NCBI RefSeq assembly: GCF_003116585.1
Contig: NZ_QEHM01000001.1
Coordinates: 682,001-746,000 of the forward strand
Direction: 5' to 3'
Source: Albibacillus kandeliae
GTDB lineage: Bacteria; Pseudomonadota; Alphaproteobacteria; Rhodobacterales; Rhodobacteraceae
Length of the DNA stretch: 64,000 bases
Part shown: in pieces, positions 18,942 through 27,133 of the stretch
How positions within the stretch are numbered: the first letter of the stretch is position 1
Layout of the letters: the number at the start of each line of letters is the position of its first letter
Program-made: the position numbers and the translations under genes
Notes under the pieces: generated by a model
Seen by the model: the letters and a program-made list of their open reading frames with translations, nothing else
The model's database searches: none
What the model was told of the DNA's origin: nothing

Positions 18942-19607
18942 TCATCCGGCGGGTGTCTCCTCGAACAGTTTGCGCAGCAGCGGGACGGCGATACAGGCGG
19001 TCGCGAGCTGCACCACGATGAACATGGGCGCATGGGCGGGATAGATCCCGGCGAAGGTGTCGGAGAAGGCGCGCGCGAGCGTGACGGCCGGGTTGGCAAA
19101 GCTGGTCGAGGCAGTGAACCAGTAGGCGCCGGTGATGTAGAGCGCGACCAGGGTCGGCACGGCCTCGGGGCGCGATCTAAGCCCCCCGAAAATAACGAAG
19201 AGCAGCCCGAAGGTGGCCAGGCTCTCGGACCACCACTGGGCAAGGCCGGTGCGGTGCATCGTCTGCGATTGCTGCAGGATGGGAAGGTCGAACATCAGGT
19301 GGGTGGCCCAAACCCCGAGCAGCCCGCCCGCCACCTGCGCCAGCACGTAGAGCAGCGCGCTGTTCCGGTCGATCTCGCCGCGCAGGGCAAAGGCGAGGGT
19401 CACCGCCGGGTTGAAGTGGGCGCCCGAGATCGGCCCGAGGGTGGTGATGATCGCGAAGAGCATGCAGCCGGTCGCGATCGCGTTCGCCAGCAGGGCCACC
19501 GCCGTGTTGCCCTGTGCGAGGGTTTCGCCCATTATTCCCGACCCGATCACGCCGACCAGCAGCATCCCGGTGCCGAGCGCTTCGGCGGCCAGCTTGCGCG
19601 CGATCAT
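18942..19607 (-). CDS. aqpS: AqpS-like aquaglyceroporin for arsenite
   Basis: A 221-residue MIP-family channel with six hydrophobic segments and both pore motifs, HFNPAVTL (Asn66-Pro-Ala) and FANPAVTL (Asn172-Pro-Ala). The residue after the second NPA is Val175 instead of the near-universal Arg of aquaporin filters, as reported for Sinorhizobium meliloti AqpS. In that system AqpS lets arsenite formed by ArsC leave the cell down its gradient. The start overlaps the arsC stop by 4 bp, and no Acr3/ArsB pump gene is nearby, which fits an AqpS-dependent pathway. Confidence 0.9.
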   Translation of the reverse strand: MIARKLAAEALGTGMLLVGVIGSGIMGETLAQGNTAVALLANAIATGCMLFAIITTLGPISGAHFNPAVTLAFALRGEIDRNSALLYVLAQVAGGLLGVWATHLMFDLPILQQSQTMHRTGLAQWWSESLATFGLLFVIFGGLRSRPEAVPTLVALYITGAYWFTASTSFANPAVTLARAFSDTFAGIYPAHAPMFIVVQLATACIAVPLLRKLFEETPAG

Positions 19608-20080
19608 GCGATCTTTCCGATCCGGTCGAGTTCCGCGACGAGCTCCGCGCGCGGCAGCCCCTCGATATCGAGCGCGAGGAACGCGTCGGCCCGGCGGCCC
19701 AGGATCTCGTAGGCGTCGCGGAAGGCGGCTGGTTGATCCTGCGGTGCCGCGGCGGCCGGATCTTCCACGCCCCAGTGCGCGCGAACCGGTACGCCCGGCC
19801 AGATCGGGCAGGTTTCCTCGGCGGCGGACCCGCAGACCGTGATCACCGCGTCCATCTTCGGTGCGCCGGGTGCGGCGAATTCATCCCAGCTCTTGGAGCG
19901 TGCCGCCGAGACGTCGTGGCCCTCGGCGTTCAGCAGGGCGATGGATTGCCGGTGCACCTTGCCAGCGGGTTGCGAGCCCGCCGAGTAGGCGGTGACCCGT
20001 CCCTTGCCCCGGGTGTTGAGCAGCGACTCGAGCAGGATCGAGCGGGCGGAGTTTCCGGTGCAGAGCACGAGGATGTTCAT
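19604..20080 (-). CDS. arsC: Arsenate reductase (low-molecular-weight phosphatase type)
   Basis: A 158-residue reductase of the LMW protein-tyrosine-phosphatase fold. The phosphate-binding loop CTGNSARS starts at Cys7, and two further cysteines at 83 and 91 match the relay of thioredoxin-coupled ArsC. It converts arsenate to arsenite. It is the middle gene of the operon, between the arsR-arsC fusion (81 bases upstream) and aqpS (4-bp overlap). Confidence 0.93.
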   Translation of the reverse strand: MNILVLCTGNSARSILLESLLNTRGKGRVTAYSAGSQPAGKVHRQSIALLNAEGHDVSAARSKSWDEFAAPGAPKMDAVITVCGSAAEETCPIWPGVPVRAHWGVEDPAAAAPQDQPAAFRDAYEILGRRADAFLALDIEGLPRAELVAELDRIGKIA

Positions 20081-20161
20081 CGGGTAAAACCTTTGCAGTC
20101 AGGGCGGGCGTTGCGCACCCTCGATAGATCAGCGGTATGACGATTGATTGCGGCGGGGGCG

Positions 20162-20992
20162 TCACTTGGCCCCGGTGCGGCCGATGTCGTCCAGCCGGTG
20201 TTGCAGCGAAATGCGGTCCAGCGTTTCCCACGGCAGGTTCACGAAGGCCGAGATCCGGTTCTTCAGCACCCCGTAGGCTTGCTGGAACGCCAGCTTTTTC
20301 TGGGCCTCTGTGCCTGTTGCCTTGACCGGGTCGGGCTGGCCCCAATGCGCGCTGATGGGCTGGCCGGGCCATGCCGGGCATTCCTCGTTCGCCGCACGGT
20401 CGCAGACGGTGAAGACAAAGTCGAACTCCGGCGTTCCCGGCTCCCGGTAGAGTTCGGTGGACTTGGACGCGAGCTGAGAGACGTCATGGCCCTTGTGGTC
20501 GAGCAGTTCGACGACGAACGGGTGCGGCGCACTGCTGGGGTGGGTTCCGGCGGAATAGGCGTTGAAGCGCGCGCCGCCCTCGGTTCGCAGGATGGCCTCG
20601 GCCATGATCGACCGGGCCGAGTTGCCGGTGCAGATGAAGAGCACGTTCATGGGCCTGTCAGACATCGTCTTCTCCTCCGAAAGACCACCCTGCGGGAGGC
20701 AGAGGTCCGGCCTGTTCTGGCAGCAATCCTGAAGCAGTGTCCCGAAAAGGCCCCGCAGGCTGTCGAGGTCGGCGGCATAGCGCAGCGAGGTGCCCTCGCG
20801 GCTCTGCGTGATCAGGTCAGCCGCCTTGAGCGCGGACAGGTAGACCGAGGCGGTCGACGGCTTGATGTCGAGCGCGTCGGTGATCTCGCCCGCCGGCACG
20901 GCGTCGGGATAACGCCGCATCAGCAGGCGGAACACGTCCAGACGGCGTGGGTGGGCCAGAGCGGCGAGTTTATCGGGAATCGTTATTTCCAT
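20162..20992 (-). CDS. ArsR-ArsC fusion: arsenic-responsive repressor joined to arsenate reductase
   Basis: A 276-residue two-domain protein. Residues 1-100 are an ArsR/SmtB winged helix (LAHPRRLDVFRLL, KPSTASVYLSALKAADLI) with a cysteine set Cys90, Cys91 and Cys98 at its end, resembling the C-terminal arsenite site of the Acidithiobacillus ferrooxidans type. Residues 110-276 are an LMW-PTP-type arsenate reductase with CTGNSARS from Cys121 and Cys197 and Cys205. A strong ribosome-binding site (ggaggag) and ATG occur inside the gene at the domain junction (ATG at 20665), so free ArsC may also be made. The start codon lies inside a 40-bp palindrome. It heads the operon with arsC and aqpS. Confidence 0.9.
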   Translation of the reverse strand: MEITIPDKLAALAHPRRLDVFRLLMRRYPDAVPAGEITDALDIKPSTASVYLSALKAADLITQSREGTSLRYAADLDSLRGLFGTLLQDCCQNRPDLCLPQGGLSEEKTMSDRPMNVLFICTGNSARSIMAEAILRTEGGARFNAYSAGTHPSSAPHPFVVELLDHKGHDVSQLASKSTELYREPGTPEFDFVFTVCDRAANEECPAWPGQPISAHWGQPDPVKATGTEAQKKLAFQQAYGVLKNRISAFVNLPWETLDRISLQHRLDDIGRTGAK

Positions 20993-21018
20993 ATTTCATG
21001 AAATATGGAAATAACGAT
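20979..21018. promoter_or_regulatory. Perfect 40-bp palindrome over the arsR-arsC start, probable ArsR operator
   Basis: The left arm 20979-20998 (beginning atcgttatttcc) is exactly mirrored by 20999-21018, with no spacer. The site is AT-rich and spans the first five codons and the region before the arsR-arsC start at 20992. No clear Shine-Dalgarno sequence lies before this start. ArsR repressors bind AT-rich inverted repeats at their own promoters, so it is probably the autoregulatory operator; in mRNA it could also fold over the start codon. Confidence 0.7.
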
Positions 21019-21024
21019 CTCTCG

Positions 21025-22854
21025 TCAATCAGGATCGTACCACCAGACCTCGGGGAGGAAGCCCGGGATATCGCCATAGAGCGGCGTGTGCTCGGGGTAC
21101 TTGAGGGCCTTGATATGCGCGATCCGGTCCGGCCCGTACTGCCAGAGCGGGATTACGTAGCGACCCGTCGTCAGCACCCGGTCCAGCGCGCGGGCGGCGG
21201 CAATGAAATCTTCCTGGCTTCGGGCGTTCAGCAGCGTGTCGATCAGCCCGTCCACGGCCGGGGATTTCACGCCCATCATGTTGCGGCTGCCGGGTTCGTC
21301 GGCCGCGGCGCTGCCCCAGTAGAGGCGCTGTTCGTTGCCGGGGGAGAGCGAGAGGTCGCGGCGGAAGGCGGTGATGTCGAAATCTTGCGAGGCTTCCCGC
21401 GCGGCGTATTGGGCATTGTCCACCCGGTCGATCCGCAAGGAGATGCCCAGCCGGGACAATGCCTTGGCATAGATGTCGATGATCGACTGGTTCTGCGTAT
21501 CTCCCTGACGCAGCAGGACGGTGAAGCCGAGGGGCCGGCCATCCGGCCCGATCCGGGCACCATCCTTCACCGACAGTCCCGCTTCGGTCAGCAGGTCAGC
21601 GGCCTTGCGCAGGTTGTCGCGGTTGCGTTCGGTGCCGTTGCCCACGGGCATGGCGTAGCCCTCCAGAGCACCGGGCAGCAGGATGTCCTCGTAGGGCATC
21701 AGCATCTCGCGCACGCGCCCCTCGGCCGGTCCTGGCTGCATGGCGAGCGGTGAGTTGTCGAAGTAGCTCTCGCTCCGGGGCTGGTGGCCACCGGTGAAGG
21801 TCTCGTTGATGAACTCGTAGTTGAAGGCTTCGAGCAGCGCCTGCCGCACGCGCCAGTCGTCCAGCGGCGGACGTCGGCTGTTCATCACGAAGCCGGTCAT
21901 GGCGGCAGGGCGCTGGTGCTGGATCTCGGACTTCACGATATCGCCGCGCATTACCGCGGGGAAATTGTACTGGCTGTTCCACGTTTCGGCATTGGTTTCG
22001 CGGACGGCACTGAGGATGCCGCCTTTGAAGGCTTCGAACAGGACCGTGTCGTCGCCGAAGAACTCGAGCTTGATCTCGTCGAAGTTCATGGTGCCGCGGC
22101 GGAAGGGCAGGTCGTTGCCCCAGTAGTCCGGGTTGCGGGTCAGGGTCACGGTGCGCCCGGCCTCGTAGGCGGTCACCACGTAGGGCGCCGTGCCGATGGG
22201 AATTTCGGGCAGGGGCGCATTGGCGAAATCCTTGCCCTCCCACTGGGCCTTTTTCAGGATCGGGCGCATCCCGGCCAGAAGGGCCAGTTCGCGGTTGTCG
22301 CTGTTGAAGGTCAGCCGGACCGTCCGGTCGCCGGTCTGCTCGATGCTGTCGACCTGGCTCCAGAAGCCCCGGTAGCGCAGGTGCCCTTCGGTGCCGAGCG
22401 TGCGGTAGGACCAGATCACGTCATCGACCGTCACGGGGCTGCCATCCGAGAACCTGGCCTCGGGGCGGAGGGTGAATTCCACCCAGCTGCGGTCGGGCGC
22501 GGTCTCGACCGATTCGGCGAGCAGGCCGTAGAGGGTGAAGGGCTCGTCCAGCGAACGGTCCATCAGGGACTCGTAGGCAAGGAAGCGCAACTGCCAGGGG
22601 GGTGTACCTTTAGTAGTAAAGGAGTTCAGCGTGTCGAAGCCGCCGGTATTGCCGAACACGGCCCGTCCGCCCTTGGGCGCATCGGGATTGGCGTAAGGCA
22701 GGGACACAAAATCGGGTGGGAGCGCGGGCGCGCCGTACATAGCTATGCCATGGCTGGGTTCAGCCGTGACGGCGACTCCCATGCCAAGGTTCCCGGCCGC
22801 GAGGGCGAATCCGAGTGCAGCCGCGCGCGCGCGGCGGAAAAAAACATACCCCAT
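21025..22854 (-). CDS. Periplasmic peptide-binding protein of the YejA type (SBP family 5)
   Basis: A 609-residue exported binding protein. The first 31 residues form a signal peptide (basic start FFRRARAAA, hydrophobic core, VTAEP). Typical family 5 features include FSDGSPVTVDDVIWSYR, PIGTAPYVVTAYEAGR, and a central NFDEIKLEFFGDD. The order and sequence are close to YejA, the binding protein for microcin C and oligopeptides. The usual yejBEF permease and ATPase genes are absent on either side in this window, so it is an orphan here. It ends 7 bases from the ars palindrome. Confidence 0.87.
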   Translation of the reverse strand: MGYVFFRRARAAALGFALAAGNLGMGVAVTAEPSHGIAMYGAPALPPDFVSLPYANPDAPKGGRAVFGNTGGFDTLNSFTTKGTPPWQLRFLAYESLMDRSLDEPFTLYGLLAESVETAPDRSWVEFTLRPEARFSDGSPVTVDDVIWSYRTLGTEGHLRYRGFWSQVDSIEQTGDRTVRLTFNSDNRELALLAGMRPILKKAQWEGKDFANAPLPEIPIGTAPYVVTAYEAGRTVTLTRNPDYWGNDLPFRRGTMNFDEIKLEFFGDDTVLFEAFKGGILSAVRETNAETWNSQYNFPAVMRGDIVKSEIQHQRPAAMTGFVMNSRRPPLDDWRVRQALLEAFNYEFINETFTGGHQPRSESYFDNSPLAMQPGPAEGRVREMLMPYEDILLPGALEGYAMPVGNGTERNRDNLRKAADLLTEAGLSVKDGARIGPDGRPLGFTVLLRQGDTQNQSIIDIYAKALSRLGISLRIDRVDNAQYAAREASQDFDITAFRRDLSLSPGNEQRLYWGSAAADEPGSRNMMGVKSPAVDGLIDTLLNARSQEDFIAAARALDRVLTTGRYVIPLWQYGPDRIAHIKALKYPEHTPLYGDIPGFLPEVWWYDPD

Positions 22855-22933
22855 AATGGCAACAATTCCGCTCTGGCCTTATTTTCTTGATCCCCAAGCT
22901 AACGACGGATTCACGTCATTTCAAACTTTTAGC

Positions 22934-22962
22934 TTGGACGGACACTCGGAAACGCTTATAAA
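22934..22962 (+). promoter_or_regulatory. Sigma-70-type promoter for a candidate small RNA
   Basis: TTGGAC at 22934-22939 and TATAAA at 22957-22962 with a 17-base spacer. Transcription would start near 22969 and run toward the terminator at 23017-23045 without any open reading frame of note. Confidence 0.65.
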
Positions 22963-22968
22963 GGGGTC

Positions 22969-23045
22969 ACTGCTCGATAGGTTTCTTGCCTGTATGAAAC
23001 CTGCCTCAATAACTTAACGCCCGCTTCGTGCGGGCGTTTTTTTTT
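22969..23045 (+). ncRNA. Candidate small RNA of about 77 nt
   Basis: A short transcript is predicted from a promoter at 22934-22962 to an intrinsic terminator ending at 23045. The RNA would have a 5' hairpin (aggtttc at 22979-22985 with gaaacct at 22996-23002, a 10-base loop), a single-stranded linker (gcctcaataactta), and a terminator hairpin with a nine-T tail. It lies in the 602-bp gap between the divergent YejA-like and bdhA genes, and the terminator cannot serve any known gene upstream on this strand. It carries no family motif that I can name, such as the CCUCCUCCC loop of CcsR RNAs. The start point is inferred. Confidence 0.6.
23017..23045 (+). terminator. Strong rho-independent terminator
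   Basis: Stem acgcccgc (23017-23024) and gcgggcgt (23030-23037), 5-base loop ttcgt, followed by nine T residues to 23045. It is the clearest intrinsic terminator in the window and ends the candidate small RNA. Confidence 0.92.
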
Positions 23046-23456
23046 GCCCTTGTGATGCATTCAGCAGCCTTCTTTACATGGCTCCGCGTGTCGGAGGGTG
23101 ACCCGGAGTCCGTGGGCGCCTCCCGGTGCTAGTGACAACCGCCACGACTCGAATCGCGTGCTGCCGTGGGCTCCTCCTGACGGGTTTTACGCCGACTTCC
23201 AAGGCGGCCCCGTCGCGATCACGGGGATTTTTCCGCATGGCAGCAAGAACCAGCCGAACCCTGCCTGGAGAGCGCGCACCCGGGTTACAGATTTGCAATC
23301 TCCCCGGCGCTGGGATCGACCGCAACATCAACTAGATGTGCAGGGAACGCCGGACTGCTGCGGCGCAGTATCCGTCTCCGCCGCACTATTTTCCGTTTGT
23401 TTCGCCCCTGCAGCATGGCAGGGTGCGCCTGACCTCAAATCGCAAAGGAGCTCTTC
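23046..23456. other. Intergenic region before bdhA
   Basis: About 410 bases between the small-RNA terminator and the 3-hydroxybutyrate dehydrogenase gene. No convincing reading frame, RNA fold or repeat was seen. It must contain the promoter of bdhA, whose ribosome-binding site (aaaggag) is visible near 23442. Confidence 0.5.
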
Positions 23457-24230
23457 ATGTCTCTCTCCGGCAAGACCGCCATCGTCACGGGTTCGAATTC
23501 GGGTATTGGTCTGGGCATCGCCTGGGAAATGGCGAAGGCCGGGGCCGATGTGGTGCTCAATTCCTTCACCGACTCCGACGAGGATCATGCGCTGGCCGAG
23601 AAGATGGCCAAGGAAACCGGCGTGAAGGTGCGCTACATCAAGGCGGACATGAGCAAGGGCGAGGAATGCCGCGCGCTGATCGAGACCGCCGGCGTCTGCG
23701 ACATCCTCGTGAACAACGCCGGGATCCAGCACGTGGCGCCGATCGACGAGTTCCCGGTCGACAAGTGGAACGCAATCATCGCGATCAACCTCAACTCGGC
23801 CTTCCACACCACGGCAGCGGCGCTGCCGATGATGCGCAAGGCGGGCTGGGGCCGGGTGGTCAACATCGCCTCTGCACATGGTCTGACGGCTTCGCCGTTC
23901 AAGGGGGCCTACGTGGCGGCCAAGCACGGCATCGTCGGCATGACCAAGGTGGTGGCGCTGGAAACCGCACGCGAGCCGATCACCTGCAACGCCATCTGCC
24001 CGGGTTACGTTCTGACCCCGCTGGTCGAGGCGCAGATCCCCGACACCATGGAGAAGTACAAGATGGGCCGTGACGAGGTGATCGAGAAGGTCATGCTGGA
24101 GCGACAGCCGTCGAAGGAGTTCGCGACGGTCGAGCAGCTGGGGGGCACGGCGGTGTTCCTGTGCTCGGATGCGGCGGCCCAGATCACCGGCACCACGATC
24201 AGCGTCGACGGGGGCTGGACCGCGCTCTGA
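23457..24230 (+). CDS. bdhA: 3-Hydroxybutyrate dehydrogenase
   Basis: A 257-residue short-chain dehydrogenase. The NAD motif TGSNSGIGLGIA (residues 11-22), NNAG, and the catalytic Ser139, Tyr152 and Lys156 (YVAAK) are in place, and the ending SVDGGWTAL is typical. The residues around HGLTASPFKGAYV and the FLCSDAAAQITGT block mark it as D-3-hydroxybutyrate dehydrogenase, which oxidises 3-hydroxybutyrate to acetoacetate in polyhydroxybutyrate turnover. It appears to be a single-gene unit with a good ribosome-binding site. Confidence 0.93.
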   Translation: MSLSGKTAIVTGSNSGIGLGIAWEMAKAGADVVLNSFTDSDEDHALAEKMAKETGVKVRYIKADMSKGEECRALIETAGVCDILVNNAGIQHVAPIDEFPVDKWNAIIAINLNSAFHTTAAALPMMRKAGWGRVVNIASAHGLTASPFKGAYVAAKHGIVGMTKVVALETAREPITCNAICPGYVLTPLVEAQIPDTMEKYKMGRDEVIEKVMLERQPSKEFATVEQLGGTAVFLCSDAAAQITGTTISVDGGWTAL

Positions 24231-24244
24231 TGCGGGGCGCGCGT

Positions 24245-24279
24245 GCCCGGGCCATTGGCAGTAACGCCGAGGCCCGGGC
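24245..24279. terminator. Hairpin between convergent bdhA and L,D-transpeptidase genes
   Basis: Arms gcccgggcc (24245-24253) and ggcccgggc (24271-24279) form a perfect 9-bp stem, and the enclosed bases fold further. It lies between two convergent stops. There is no T run on either side, so the assignment as a bidirectional terminator is tentative. Confidence 0.4.
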
Positions 24280-24295
24280 GGTGCGTCAGCTCTGC

Positions 24296-24856
24296 TCAGA
24301 TGATGCGGACCTGGGTTCCGATCGGGGTGATCTCGAACAGTTCGGCAATCTTTTCGTTGTAGAGGCCGATGCAGCCGTCGGAAGACCGGCGGCCGATCTT
24401 GCGGGTGTCGTGGGTGCCATGGATCAGGTAGGCGGGCCAGCTGAGGTACATCGCGTGGGTTCCGAGCGGGTTGCCGGGGCCCGGGGGCATGTATTTCAGT
24501 TCCGGGTTGCGCTCGATCATCGAGGGCGTCGGGGTCCAGTCCGGACCGACCCGCTTGCGCACCACCTTGGTATAGCCGCGCTTGGTCAGTTCGTCGGTCA
24601 ACGGCACCGACGTCGGGTAGATGCGGTAGTCGGAGGCGTCGGCATTCCAGTAATGCAGGGCGCGGGACCGGGTGTCGCAGACGATGGAGGCCACGCCGAG
24701 GCTGTCGAAATGGTCGCGCCAGTCCTGAGCTTCGAAACTGGAAATGTTGTTGCGGACGCCGTCCTTGACGATGGCCTCCTGCGCCATCAGCGGCGCAACG
24801 GGCAACAGGGTGGCGGAGGTCGCGACCATGAAGGTGCGGCGGGTCAGTCTGCTCAT
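24296..24856 (-). CDS. Periplasmic L,D-transpeptidase (YkuD domain)
   Basis: A 186-residue exported enzyme. The N-terminus has a twin-arginine-like signal (RLTRRTFMVA) and cleavage near MAQEA. The YkuD catalytic pattern is complete: His146 in IHGTHD and Cys162 in SSDGCIGLYN. Such enzymes form 3-3 crosslinks in peptidoglycan or attach proteins to it. It is divergent from the patatin gene, 159 bases away. Confidence 0.92.
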   Translation of the reverse strand: MSRLTRRTFMVATSATLLPVAPLMAQEAIVKDGVRNNISSFEAQDWRDHFDSLGVASIVCDTRSRALHYWNADASDYRIYPTSVPLTDELTKRGYTKVVRKRVGPDWTPTPSMIERNPELKYMPPGPGNPLGTHAMYLSWPAYLIHGTHDTRKIGRRSSDGCIGLYNEKIAELFEITPIGTQVRII

Positions 24857-25015
24857 CGGGGCCTCGTGTTGTTATGGTTCGGCCCGGGTCTAACCCAGCG
24901 TGCGCGCAGGTTCATTTCACATATGCGCGATACGGAATGTTACTGACCCTGCGTGGTCCGGAAGGCGCGGCGCCGCGTAACGGTCCATGCGGGGCAGAAG
25001 GCGAAAGGAAGTCGG

Positions 25016-26071
25016 ATGGCGGGTCGCAAGAGCAGCAGGAAGAAAGCCAAGCGGGTCAACCTCGCGCTACAGGGCGGGGGCGTGCACGGCGCGTTTACCT
25101 GGGGGGTGCTGGACCGTCTGCTCGACGAGGAAGACGTCGAGATCGCGGGGATTTCCGGCACCTCGGCGGGGGCGCTGAACGGGGCCGCCTTCAAGGCGGG
25201 GATGGTTCGCAACGGGCGCGAGGGCGCGCGCGAGGAACTGTCGAGCCTCTGGTCCAGCGTCGGCGCGGCCGACGTGCCGGGGATCGCGCGCTGGCTGGGC
25301 GAGTTCAGCATGGGGCCGGTGACCAAGGCCATCGAGTATTCGCCGATCTCGGCCTGGACCGACGCCTGGGCGCAGTTCTTCTCGCCCTACAGCTACGGCC
25401 CGTTCTACAGCAATCCGCTGCGGTCGGTGGTCGACGCGATGGATTTCGACTGTATCTGCTCCAAGGCGGCGCCCGATCTCTTCGTCTCGGCGACGCGGGT
25501 GCGGACGGGCAAGGTTCGCGTCTTTTCGGGCGAGGAAATCAGCACCGACGCGATCCTCGCCTCGGCCTGCCTGCCCACCGTGTTCCAGGCGGTCGAGATC
25601 GACGATCCGGAAACCGGCCGCTCCGAAGCCTACTGGGATGGCGGCTACACCGGGAACCCGGCGCTGTTTCCTCTGTTCCGCGAGGATCTGCCCGCGGATA
25701 TCGTGATCGTGAACATCAACCCGCTGGAACGCGACATGGTGCCCGTCACGCCGCAGCAGATCGAGAGCCGGGTGAACGAGATCAGCTTCAACTCCTCGCT
25801 GCTGCGCGAGTTGCGCGCCATTGCCTTTGTCCAGCGCCTGCTGGATCAGGGGCGGCTGAAGTCGGAGGAGAAGTCGCGCGTGCTGATCCACATGATTTCG
25901 GACGATGATCTGATGAACGAACTCTCGGCTACGACCAAGATGGTTCCGAACCCTCTGATCTTCGACCGTCTGCGCGAGGCCGGGCGGGCGGCGGCGGACC
26001 GGTTCCTCGCCGCGCACAAGGATGCCCTCAACGTGCGCAGTTCGGTCGACCTAAAGGAGATGTACAGCTAG
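25016..26071 (+). CDS. Patatin-like phospholipase
   Basis: A 351-residue protein with the patatin motifs: oxyanion loop QGGGVHGAF (from residue 19), nucleophile GTSAG (Ser50), and the aspartate in WDGGYTGNPAL. It would hydrolyse acyl ester bonds of lipids; there is no signal peptide, and the first residues are strongly basic (GRKSSRKKAKR). The start at 25016 follows aaagga; an in-frame ATG 63 bases upstream lacks such support. Related proteins in alphaproteobacteria are sometimes tied to polyhydroxybutyrate or membrane lipid turnover, but that is not shown here. Confidence 0.92.
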   Translation: MAGRKSSRKKAKRVNLALQGGGVHGAFTWGVLDRLLDEEDVEIAGISGTSAGALNGAAFKAGMVRNGREGAREELSSLWSSVGAADVPGIARWLGEFSMGPVTKAIEYSPISAWTDAWAQFFSPYSYGPFYSNPLRSVVDAMDFDCICSKAAPDLFVSATRVRTGKVRVFSGEEISTDAILASACLPTVFQAVEIDDPETGRSEAYWDGGYTGNPALFPLFREDLPADIVIVNINPLERDMVPVTPQQIESRVNEISFNSSLLRELRAIAFVQRLLDQGRLKSEEKSRVLIHMISDDDLMNELSATTKMVPNPLIFDRLREAGRAAADRFLAAHKDALNVRSSVDLKEMYS

Positions 26072-26077
26072 GCCGGG

Positions 26078-27133
26078 CTACTCGTAGCCGGTCATTTCGA
26101 GGTAACCCCGTCCGGTGTGGCTGCCGGTAATGGTCACCGGCCCCTCCCAGTAGGGAAACGAGGTGCCCATCCAGGCCTGCGGGTTCATCGCGCCGACGGT
26201 AATGTCCAGCCCGTGTGCGGGCAGCACCACGCGCCATCGGGTCGGAATGGCGCGGTCCTCGACGGTAGTGGTTTCCAGCGGTTCGAGCGTCAGCGCGCCG
26301 TCCGGCAGAGGCTTGGCGCTGCCATCGCTGCCGATCCACGTGGCCGAGGTGAAGCCCGGGCCACCGTCGCGCAGCCGGAACCCCATCATCTTGTCGCCCG
26401 AGTCGAAGCTGAGTGAGAACCAATCCCAGCCTCTCTGGTCCTCGGCGAGGGGTTGGGAGGACCATTCGCGGTCGAGCCAGCCCTGGCCGCTGACCCGGAC
26501 GGTGCCACGCTCGGTCTCGATGGTTCCGGTGACCGTGTAGCCGGGCTGGGAGTAGTAGTAGCTTGCCTGTCCCTTGGGGGACTTCACCGAGTAGCCCGCG
26601 TCGCCGTGCAATACGATGGGCCCGCTGGCCTCCAGCCGGAGGTCATAAGCGAAATCCTTGCCGCGCGCGGTCAGGTGCAACTGGTCGATGCCCTTGCCGG
26701 GGGTACCGGTCATCTGCCAGTCGTCGATATGGGCGGCGAAGGGGGCGGCAGTAACACCGGCCTGCCCGATGCCGCCGCGCGCGAGCCGTTCGGCCACGTG
26801 ATGCCGGTCGGGCTCGGTCAATGCGGCGTGCGCCATCCAGATCTGCGGGCTGCTCCAGCCGTCGCGTTCCTCCGGCGCGAGGGCCGAGCGGAACAGTGTC
26901 CACTGGATGCCGTAGTCGCGCCCGTCCTCGCCGGTCAGCGGCGCGGTCAGGTACCACCATTCGATGCGAAAGGCAGGGTGTGGGCCGTGATCCGCCGGAA
27001 AGGTCAGCGCCCGGCCTCTCTCGGGGATCGCAAAGCCCTCGGCCGTGGTGCCGAGACCGGCAAAGCCCTGTGCCAGCGCGCCGAATGGGAGACCACAGAG
27101 GAGAAGGGCGAGGAGACGGCGCCTAGCGTTCAT
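26078..27133 (-). CDS. AttH/CrtC-like exported lipocalin-fold protein
   Basis: A 351-residue protein with a signal peptide (MNARRRLLALLLCGLPFGALAQ, cleavage after ALA). The mature part has the AttH pattern: FRIEWWYLTAPL, IQWTLFRSAL, IWMAHAALT, and the second lipocalin-like half with QGWLDREWSSQPL and WDWFSLSFD. Proteins of this type accompany FtsX-like ABC transporters (AttEFGH in Agrobacterium) and share a fold with carotenoid 1,2-hydratase CrtC. It overlaps the permease gene by 11 bp, so it is the third gene of a tight operon. Its ligand is unknown. Confidence 0.85.
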   Translation of the reverse strand: MNARRRLLALLLCGLPFGALAQGFAGLGTTAEGFAIPERGRALTFPADHGPHPAFRIEWWYLTAPLTGEDGRDYGIQWTLFRSALAPEERDGWSSPQIWMAHAALTEPDRHHVAERLARGGIGQAGVTAAPFAAHIDDWQMTGTPGKGIDQLHLTARGKDFAYDLRLEASGPIVLHGDAGYSVKSPKGQASYYYSQPGYTVTGTIETERGTVRVSGQGWLDREWSSQPLAEDQRGWDWFSLSFDSGDKMMGFRLRDGGPGFTSATWIGSDGSAKPLPDGALTLEPLETTTVEDRAIPTRWRVVLPAHGLDITVGAMNPQAWMGTSFPYWEGPVTITGSHTGRGYLEMTGYE

